Of a DNA stretch of 10,625 bases, positions 4,730-10,625 are shown piece by piece; the stretch's first letter is position 1; each line of letters starts with the position of its first letter. Source of the stretch: Eubacterium sp. CAG:252. GTDB lineage: Bacteria; Bacillota; Clostridia; Lachnospirales; Lachnospiraceae. The stretch lies in assembly GCA_000436535.1 (NCBI GenBank), contig FR886338.1, forward strand, positions 104,683 to 115,307, read 5' to 3'. The notes beneath the pieces were generated by a model, which saw nothing but the letters and a program-made list of their open reading frames with translations, was not told the DNA's origin and ran no database searches. Position numbers and translations under genes: made by a program.

Positions 4730-7216
4730 TTATTTTTTAAGCTCAAGAAGCTTCTTTTGCATTTCTTCATCTATTCTTATGCTTTCCTTAACTGCCTCTT
4801 TCGCTCTCTTTTCAGCCTCATCCCTTGCGCGCTGTGCAAGCTTTAAGCTCTCCTTTGCTGCTTTTTCTGCTTCTGCTGCCTTTTTAGCTTCCTCATCTGC
4901 CTTAATAGCAAGCTCTTTTGCCATCTCAGCTTTCTTTTCAGCCTCTGCCTTTGCAGCCTTCGCTTCATTTTTAATCATAAGCTCTTTTATCTCTACATCG
5001 CTGTATGGCTCATATCTGTATACAACTATAGATGATGAAGGAATACTTATAGTAAGCTTGTACTTTCCATTATCATCCGCCTGTATTGATGAACTTATGA
5101 CATCCCGGCTTTCCTTTTCAGCATTTTCACTGTATTCTGCACTGTTACTGTCAAGTACAAGGTTATACCTTCCCATATCAGGAACATGCAGCACATAAGC
5201 TTCTCTTAAGACAGGAGTAAAGTTGACCGCTATAAGCAGTCTGCTTCCATCGTTACTTACACGCTCATATGCAAGCACTGTCTCGGCAGCATTATAATTA
5301 TCCACCCAGACAAATCCATCTTCCTTATCATCAAGCTCATATAATGCCGGCTCCGACTTATACAGTTCATTAAGCTTTGCAACATACTTAAGCATCTGTG
5401 TGTAATCTTTATCTGCAAGACGCTCCCACGCTTCTTTAACGCTCTCCTCACCTGTCATAAGTGCTCCTGTGTCGTTGCCAAGTGATATACACTTTGCACC
5501 GGGATATGTGTACATATATCCAAGTGCTGCCCTTATGTCCTCAAGTCGACTCTTCCTGCTATTGCCAGAAGCTATCTCATACATAGATGAACCAGAAAGC
5601 GCATCATATGATAGTGAAGACATAAAACGCTCCTTGTAATGATAGAACATTTCATAAGTAAGCCTGTTGTATACACCCTTTCTAAACAGTGGGTCCTGCT
5701 TTATGAATTCATAGAATTCCTCCGAAAGCCCATCATTAAGCTTGTAGTCAAAGCCAAGTGACTCCTCATCAACATCTGTCACTCCCGGCCATCTGCTTGT
5801 TTCATCGGCTATGCTTATGGCACATGCCTTGTGCAAATGTATATATTCATTCATCTGCTTTATGAAATCTATTGCATCAAGATTTTCATTGCCGCCATAC
5901 ATATTAGGTGTCCACTCACCCGGATTTTTTCCATAATCAAGATAAAGCATAGTAGCTGTATCTGTAAGTCTTATTCCGTCAATGTCATATTCATCCAGCC
6001 ACATTGACAGATTAGATATAAGAAAGCTTCTTACTTCGCCTTTGTCATATGCAAATGTTGTAACTTCCCTGTAAGGCTTTTTATCAAGTCTTGGCTTTAA
6101 ATATCCATAACAGCTGCCGCCATCAAAGTTGACAATTCCACGCATATCACTTCCAAAGTAAGCACCATTCCACTCAAGAATAACGCCTATTCCTGCCTTA
6201 TGAAGACTGTTTACCAGCTGCTTAAAGTCCTCTGCACTTCCGTACTTTGTAAGTGGAACATAGTAGCTGGCTGCCGCATAGCTGTAACCTTTATGGCTGA
6301 ACACTCCATCATCAGACATAATCTGGATGTGTGTATATCCTGCAGCCTTTACATATTCGATAAGCTTGTCGGCTATTGTGCCATAGGCTGCATCTGTGCC
6401 TATAATGTCTGCTATATCCTTAAGCTTAACCTCAAGCACTGATACCGCACCTTTATTTACAGACTTTGCAAATGTTTTCTTCTTTGCTGCACCTGTATTT
6501 GTACTCTTAGCTGCCTGACTCTTATCAGTTACATCTGACTTAGTAACTACAGAGTGTGCATCTGCATATCTTGTGGCTTCCATCGCATAAGGGTCAGCCT
6601 TTATCGCAGTTTCCCTGCCGTGGAACTTCATTTCATACATATACTCAGTTCCTGCGCATAATCCCGGTATAAAAAGCTCATATATACCATTTTCAGTTAT
6701 ACGCTCCATCTGGTATATACGTCCGTCCCAGTTATTAAAATCGCCAACAACACTTACACGGAGTGCATATGGTGCCCATGTCCTGAAAAGTGTACCACTT
6801 ACACCATCCTTTTCACACTCATGACCGCCAAAAAGTCTGTAAGCCTTATCTTCTGTACCCTCAATAAACTTATTAAACAAAGTGTCAGTATCCTCATAAT
6901 CCTCCATTGAATATGGGTCAGTACATCTGATTGTATGTCCCTGCTTATCTTCTATATTGAGAACATACTTAACACTCTTTTTAAGCGGAATAAGTGCAGC
7001 AAAAAATCCGGCATCGTCAACCTTTTCCATCTGTACGTTTTTCTTTCTCTCACTTACAGACACGCTTATCTGTACCGCATCTGGTCTGAACACCTGAATA
7101 AGGAACCCCTCCTTTACACGATGTCCTCCCAGTATTCTTTTAGGATGGCTGCTTTCAGAGTACACTATCTCCTCTATAGACGGCCAGTCCATCAACTTAT
7201 ATAACCTGTTATCCAT
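4730..7216 (-). CDS. Glycogen branching enzyme (GlgB)-like protein, probable pseudoenzyme with C-terminal coiled coil
   Basis: An 828-residue protein built like GlgB: two N-terminal CBM48-type beta domains (about 8–105 and 125–228, the second with RVSVVGDFNNWDG), a low-complexity linker (about 227–260), a GH13 barrel (about 260–635), a C-terminal beta domain (about 636–738) and an extra Ala/Lys/Glu tail (739–828). Long blocks match GlgB, for example MLYLDYGKNPGEW and LGFDYK. The catalytic regions do not: DW…H is EWNGAY (Glu348, Tyr353), RxDAVAS is RLTDTAT (Arg416 kept, Thr418 at the nucleophile), AEEST is ADETS (Asp471), and SHDEV is SYDAL (Tyr537, Asp538). I infer loss of branching activity with glucan binding possibly kept. 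ATG 7216 is chosen because GGAAGGGG lies 7 nt upstream. The frame is intact, so this is not a decaying pseudogene. The mscS-type gene follows after 35 nt. Confidence 0.88.
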   Translation of the reverse strand: MDNRLYKLMDWPSIEEIVYSESSHPKRILGGHRVKEGFLIQVFRPDAVQISVSVSERKKNVQMEKVDDAGFFAALIPLKKSVKYVLNIEDKQGHTIRCTDPYSMEDYEDTDTLFNKFIEGTEDKAYRLFGGHECEKDGVSGTLFRTWAPYALRVSVVGDFNNWDGRIYQMERITENGIYELFIPGLCAGTEYMYEMKFHGRETAIKADPYAMEATRYADAHSVVTKSDVTDKSQAAKSTNTGAAKKKTFAKSVNKGAVSVLEVKLKDIADIIGTDAAYGTIADKLIEYVKAAGYTHIQIMSDDGVFSHKGYSYAAASYYVPLTKYGSAEDFKQLVNSLHKAGIGVILEWNGAYFGSDMRGIVNFDGGSCYGYLKPRLDKKPYREVTTFAYDKGEVRSFLISNLSMWLDEYDIDGIRLTDTATMLYLDYGKNPGEWTPNMYGGNENLDAIDFIKQMNEYIHLHKACAISIADETSRWPGVTDVDEESLGFDYKLNDGLSEEFYEFIKQDPLFRKGVYNRLTYEMFYHYKERFMSSLSYDALSGSSMYEIASGNSRKSRLEDIRAALGYMYTYPGAKCISLGNDTGALMTGEESVKEAWERLADKDYTQMLKYVAKLNELYKSEPALYELDDKEDGFVWVDNYNAAETVLAYERVSNDGSRLLIAVNFTPVLREAYVLHVPDMGRYNLVLDSNSAEYSENAEKESRDVISSSIQADDNGKYKLTISIPSSSIVVYRYEPYSDVEIKELMIKNEAKAAKAEAEKKAEMAKELAIKADEEAKKAAEAEKAAKESLKLAQRARDEAEKRAKEAVKESIRIDEEMQKKLLELKK

Positions 7217-7278
7217 CTGCATTCCCCTTCCTTGCGGCAGTTCCGCTATTCACTGCATTATTATGTCAGGAATTTATC

Positions 7279-8127
7279 TTATTCATACCTGTCCATCCAC
7301 TGCTTGAAAAGACTTGTCCACGCATATACCTCGGGCTGGTAATGCTTACCGCCCTTTGTAGCAGTTTCCTTAGTACCAAGTCCTAACCCATGACATCCGT
7401 CAGGAAATACATGATACTCAAACTTAACTCCATTTTTCCTTAATGCCTCCACGAATAAAAGTGAATTCTCAAGAGACACTGAATTATCATCAAATGTATG
7501 CCATACGAAGCTTTCTGGCGTATCCTTTGACACCTTATTCTCGACAGATATATCTTCTATATACTTATCATAGTTATCACCGAGCAGCTTGACAAATGAA
7601 CCTCTGTGCGCATTTTTTCCTGCTGTTATGACAGGATAGCCAAGTAAAAGTCCATCAGGTCTTACATATTCCTTCTCGCAGCCAAGATATTCTTTTGCAA
7701 ATGTTGCAACCATATCACCACTCCACATAGTTCCAAGACATGCGGCAAGATGACCTCCTGCAGAAAATCCTGCCAGTATAATTCTTTCCGGATTAACATC
7801 CCATTCCTTAGCGTTATCTCTTACCCATTTTACTGTATAAGCAGCCTCATATATCTGTGTAGGATATACGAAAGGTGCAAGACTATATCTTAACACTACT
7901 GCATTGTAACCAAGTTCAAGCATTTTGATGGCTATTGCCTCGCCCTCTCTTGGTGAATGATGGTCATAGCCGCCACCCGGACATATTATGACCAGAGGTC
8001 TGTTAAATGAATCCTGATAATCCGGATACATTTCCTTGATATATGTTGTTATTGTAGCTTTTTTATCAGGTGTCTTTAACCCTAACTTCTCATATGGAAG
8101 TTCAATATCATAAACTTTATGTAACAT
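7279..8127 (-). CDS. Alpha/beta hydrolase, acetylesterase/BD-FAE-like
   Basis: A 282-residue alpha/beta-hydrolase without signal peptide or membrane segment, so cytosolic. The oxyanion-hole motif PGGGY (50–54), the nucleophile elbow GFSAGG with Ser122, an acidic residue in TFDDNSV (Asp213 or Asp214) and His246 in DGCHGLG give a full Ser–Asp–His set. The pattern resembles the bacterial acetyl-xylan-esterase and feruloyl-esterase-like group of the prolyl oligopeptidase superfamily, so removal of acyl groups from imported oligosaccharides is the likely role. The exact substrate cannot be read from the sequence. AAGGAG lies about 5 nt before ATG 8127. It is 52 nt downstream of the DUF1015 gene and 62 nt upstream of the GlgB-like gene, in the same direction with no terminator, so it is probably co-transcribed. 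Confidence 0.88.
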   Translation of the reverse strand: MLHKVYDIELPYEKLGLKTPDKKATITTYIKEMYPDYQDSFNRPLVIICPGGGYDHHSPREGEAIAIKMLELGYNAVVLRYSLAPFVYPTQIYEAAYTVKWVRDNAKEWDVNPERIILAGFSAGGHLAACLGTMWSGDMVATFAKEYLGCEKEYVRPDGLLLGYPVITAGKNAHRGSFVKLLGDNYDKYIEDISVENKVSKDTPESFVWHTFDDNSVSLENSLLFVEALRKNGVKFEYHVFPDGCHGLGLGTKETATKGGKHYQPEVYAWTSLFKQWMDRYE

Positions 8128-8179
8128 TGTTACTCCTTATATTTACCAATTAATTTTTATAAAAGCTGTGTCCCGCCGC

Positions 8180-9418
8180 CTATTCTTCAATCTTATGGAT
8201 AAATAATCCACTTCTTAACTTAGGCTCAAACCATGTTGACTTAGGTGGCATAAGTCTTTTCGCATCTGCCACTGCAAAAAGCTCTGCTATTGATGTCGCA
8301 TACATTGAAAATGCAAGAACACAGTCTGTATGACATCTTTTTTCAAGTTCTTCAAGTCCCCTTATTCCGCCAACAAAGTCAATCCTCTTGTCTGTCTTAG
8401 GGTCATGTATTCCAAGCACTGGCTCTAAAAGGTTATCCTGAAGTATGGCAACATCAAGTCCGTCAACAGGGTCATCTGAGAGTATATCCTGCTTTGCAGT
8501 AAGCTTATACCACTTATCATCAAGATACATTCCAAAGTCAGCTTTCTTTGCTGGTGATACAGCTTCTGCGCTTTCTTCTATATCAAACTTTTCTGATATT
8601 ATCTTCATAAATTCTTCGCTGCTGTATCCATTCAGGTCTTTTACAACTCTGTTGTAAGGCATAATCATAAGCTCTTCGTCTGGAAATAATACTGATAAAA
8701 AGTAATTAAACTCCTCATCTCCTGTATAATCCGGATGTTCTGCCCTTCTCTTTAAGCCAACCTTGACAGCAGATGCAGCCCTGTGATGTCCGTCTGCTAT
8801 GTATATATCATTTATTCCTGCAAATGCATTTTTAATGTTATCAACTGCTTCTTTATCAGCAATCTTGTATACCTGATGTCTTATTCCATCTGGTGATGTA
8901 AAGCTGTACAGCGGCTCTTCCTTCTTAGCTTTTGCCACTTCTTCCCTTATGACATCGTTGGCTCTGTAAGCAAGAAAGATAGGTCCTGTCTGCGCTGAAC
9001 ATCTGTCAACATGGTTAATTCTGTCTGCTTCCTTATCCGCTCTTGTATTCTCGTGCTTTTTAATAACATTATTCTGATAGTCATCGATAGAAGCACAGGC
9101 AACTATACCTGTCTGGACTCTTCCATTCATAGTAAGTTCATACACATAGTATGACTTATCTGTATCTGTAATGAAAGTTCCATCTGCTATCCTCTCATCA
9201 AGAAGCTGTCTTGCCTTGTCATACACTTCATCTGCATATGTATCGACCGATGAGTCAAACTGTGTTTCAGCTCTGTCTATGGCAAGAAATGAAAGCGGCT
9301 CACGCGCTACTTCCCTGCAAGCCTCCTCCCTGTTGTATACATCATAAGGAAGAGCCGCCACTTTGTCAGCCACAGCTTTATCCGGTCTTATACATTCAAA
9401 TGCTTTAATAGTTGCCAT
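8180..9418 (-). CDS. DUF1015 family protein
   Basis: A 412-residue cytosolic protein of the DUF1015 family, whose function is not established. Recognised blocks are MATIKAFECIRPD (1–13), PYDVYNREEA (24–33), KKHENTRADKEADR (120–133), YIADGHHRAASA (206–217) and the C-terminal PPKSTWFEPKLRSGLF (391–406). The conserved His and Arg in ADGHHR and HENTR suggest a phosphate or nucleotide site, but that is inference. In other Clostridia the family often lies beside serine-biosynthesis genes; here the upstream neighbour is a hydrogenase. I chose ATG 9418 because family members start MATI. The ATG four codons upstream directly abuts the AAAGG ribosome binding site. It is the first gene of the four-gene run ending with the MscS channel. 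Confidence 0.92.
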   Translation of the reverse strand: MATIKAFECIRPDKAVADKVAALPYDVYNREEACREVAREPLSFLAIDRAETQFDSSVDTYADEVYDKARQLLDERIADGTFITDTDKSYYVYELTMNGRVQTGIVACASIDDYQNNVIKKHENTRADKEADRINHVDRCSAQTGPIFLAYRANDVIREEVAKAKKEEPLYSFTSPDGIRHQVYKIADKEAVDNIKNAFAGINDIYIADGHHRAASAVKVGLKRRAEHPDYTGDEEFNYFLSVLFPDEELMIMPYNRVVKDLNGYSSEEFMKIISEKFDIEESAEAVSPAKKADFGMYLDDKWYKLTAKQDILSDDPVDGLDVAILQDNLLEPVLGIHDPKTDKRIDFVGGIRGLEELEKRCHTDCVLAFSMYATSIAELFAVADAKRLMPPKSTWFEPKLRSGLFIHKIEE

Positions 9419-9457
9419 AACTTCGTCCATCCTTTCTTTAATCTTATGTCATACTGT

Positions 9458-9486
9458 ATTATAATATCTTACACTCACGAATACAC
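9458..9486 (-). promoter_or_regulatory. Candidate promoter for the DUF1015–MscS run
   Basis: On the minus strand a perfect TATAAT (9458–9463) lies 40 nt before the DUF1015 ATG. The hexamer 17 nt upstream, GTGTAT (9481–9486), is a poor -35, so the call rests on the -10 box and its position in the hydrogenase–DUF1015 gap. The alternative is read-through from the hydrogenase gene. Confidence 0.38.
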
Positions 9487-9519
9487 ATTTTAATATTAAA
9501 TGTCCCACCATGCATATCT

Positions 9520-9540
9520 ATGAAAGATTGCTGCTTTCAT
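9520..9540 (-). terminator. Weak hairpin after the hydrogenase stop
   Basis: On the minus strand ATGAAAG and CTTTCAT form a perfect 7-bp stem with a 7-nt loop, three bases after the hydrogenase stop codon. No T tract follows. It may slow or stabilise the end of the transcript rather than terminate it. Read-through into DUF1015 cannot be excluded. Confidence 0.3.
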
Positions 9541-9543
9541 GGT

Positions 9544-10625
9544 CTATCTTACAGTATGGCTTGTATGTAACAGTTCATGTGATTTCTCTGATAATGGCTC
9601 TTTGAAATAATCCCTGTAGCACTGGAGTACCTCTGGATTTTCGTGTGAAAATCTTACATTATTCACTTTATCAAGTCCATAAAGCACCTTACATCTTTCT
9701 GCCACTTTATCGTAATCATCCTTTATAGGCTGTCCACCGCCATTGATACAGCCGCCCGGACACGCCATAACTTCAACAAAGTCATACTTTACTTTTCCTG
9801 CTGCTATCGCATCCATAAGCTTTCTTGCATTGGAAAGACTGCTTGCAACTGCAACCTTAAGTATATTGCCATTGATAGTAAACTTTGCCTCCTTCCAGCC
9901 ATCAAGACCTCTTACACACTGGAATGCATCCGGTTCAGGATTAGTCTTATTGACAAGGTAGTAAGCACTTCTTAATGCTGCCTCCATAACTCCGCCTGTA
10001 GCACCAAATATAACACCTGCGCCGCTTCCTACACCAAGAGGATTGTCAAACTCTTCTTCTGTAAGCTCTTCCGCCTTTATAAAGAATGACTTTAACATTC
10101 TCTCAACCTCTCTTGTAGTGAGTACCGCATCAACATCGCCTCTGCCATCCCATGTAATCTCATCTTTCTTTGCAAGACAAGGCATAAGTGATACACAGAA
10201 TATTCTTTCAGGGTCAACACCAAGCTTTTCTGCATAATAAGACTTTGTGACCGCACCAAACATCTGCTGTGGTGACTTGGCTGTTGAAAGTCTGTCTGCA
10301 TACTGTGGATATTCTTTCTTTATAAAGTTTACCCAGCCAGGACAGCATGATGTAAACATAGGAAGTCCTGATTCTTTAATCTCAGGAAGTCTGTGAAGCA
10401 GCTCACTTCCTTCCTCCATAATAGTAAGATCTGCAGAAAATGTTGTGTCAAATATGTAATCAAAGCCAACTTTTCTTAATGCTGATACAAGTCTTTTAGC
10501 TGTTGCAAATTCTTTGCTTAATCCAAAACCTTCACCCCACGCTGCTCTTACAGCAGGGGCTATCTGTACTACTGTTATGATATCTTCTTTCTCAACTGCA
10601 TCAAGAACGATACCAACATCATCTC
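9544..10625 (-). CDS. [FeFe] hydrogenase catalytic subunit, 5' end outside window
   Basis: A partial gene: the frame is open to the window edge, and 359 residues of the C-terminal part are present. It reduces protons to H2 (or the reverse) at the H-cluster and is cytosolic. Visible in order are VQIAPAVRAAWGEGFG near the edge, FDTTFSADLTIMEEG, then motif L1 TSCCPGW (10333–10353) with the proton-transfer cysteine, L2 MPCLAKKDE (about 10161–10185), and L3 MACPGGCINGGGQP (about 9727–9768). The four H-cluster cysteines are therefore in place. The last 35 or so residues, ending HELLHTSHTVR, are the iron-hydrogenase small-subunit-like segment found fused in clostridial enzymes. The N-terminal FeS domains are not visible, so monomeric, NAD(P)H-linked and electron-bifurcating forms cannot be told apart. 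An internal ATG at 10419 is not the true start. Confidence 0.95.
   Translation of the reverse strand, partial: DDVGIVLDAVEKEDIITVVQIAPAVRAAWGEGFGLSKEFATAKRLVSALRKVGFDYIFDTTFSADLTIMEEGSELLHRLPEIKESGLPMFTSCCPGWVNFIKKEYPQYADRLSTAKSPQQMFGAVTKSYYAEKLGVDPERIFCVSLMPCLAKKDEITWDGRGDVDAVLTTREVERMLKSFFIKAEELTEEEFDNPLGVGSGAGVIFGATGGVMEAALRSAYYLVNKTNPEPDAFQCVRGLDGWKEAKFTINGNILKVAVASSLSNARKLMDAIAAGKVKYDFVEVMACPGGCINGGGQPIKDDYDKVAERCKVLYGLDKVNNVRFSHENPEVLQCYRDYFKEPLSEKSHELLHTSHTVR

Noticed and set aside
4779..5198. Plus-strand Ser/Ala/Phe-rich frame opposite the coiled-coil tail
   Set aside because: It is the complement of the Ala/Lys/Glu repeat, which produces a stop-free antisense frame by composition.
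5257..5451. Possible frameshifted piece inside the GlgB-like gene
   Set aside because: The main frame is continuous and aligns with GlgB on both sides. The alternative frame is a shadow with no independent support.
9484..9502. Near-palindrome ACATTTTAATATTAAATGT upstream of DUF1015 as an operator
   Set aside because: It is almost pure AT and off-centre by one base, so chance symmetry is likely. No regulator is encoded nearby.

Overview
The window reads as a low-GC Firmicute chromosome, most likely a gut-type Lachnospiraceae (Clostridia). The signs are an ireB–ruvX–DUF1292 cluster, an [FeFe] hydrogenase of the fermentative clostridial type, a DUF1015 protein and a GlgB-type protein with a Lachnospiraceae-like N-terminus. 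Every gene I accept is on the minus strand, so the genes are transcribed from high to low coordinates. I see no tRNA, rRNA, CRISPR array, transposase or phage gene.

Layout in transcription order. (1) 10625–9544: the 3' part of an [FeFe] hydrogenase with all three H-cluster motifs; its 5' end is outside the window. (2) 9418–3879: a closely spaced four-gene run consisting of a DUF1015 protein, an alpha/beta-hydrolase esterase, a GlgB-like protein and an MscS-family channel. It has a TATAAT box in front and ends at a strong intrinsic terminator (3798–3844). (3) 3657–1971: a two-gene module with its own candidate promoter, made of a VTC-type polyphosphate polymerase domain protein and a DUF4956 membrane protein. 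(4) 1970–1239: about 700 bases without a credible gene. It holds a hairpin after DUF4956, a second hairpin flanked by imperfect direct repeats, and a GC-richer 253-bp imperfect palindrome that looks like a MITE or a large folded RNA. (5) 1238–137: ireB, ruvX and a DUF1292 gene, with a TATAAT promoter in front and a hairpin terminator behind.

The most unusual item is the GlgB-like protein (4730–7216). It has the overall architecture and many conserved blocks of a glycogen branching enzyme, but the residues of all four GH13 signature regions are altered. The nucleophile Asp is Thr, the acid/base Glu is Asp, His is lost from regions I and IV, and region I Asp is Glu. It also carries an Ala/Lys/Glu-rich C-terminal tail of about 90 residues, predicted to be a coiled coil, that ordinary GlgB lacks. 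I infer a pseudoenzyme kept for glucan binding, scaffolding or regulation, in an operon with a mechanosensitive channel.

Five start codons were placed downstream of the longest possible reading frame (ireB, DUF4956, VTC, GlgB-like, DUF1015). In four of them the upstream start lies on or against the ribosome binding site of the downstream start; in ireB it lies just upstream of the -10 box, so the transcript would not include it.
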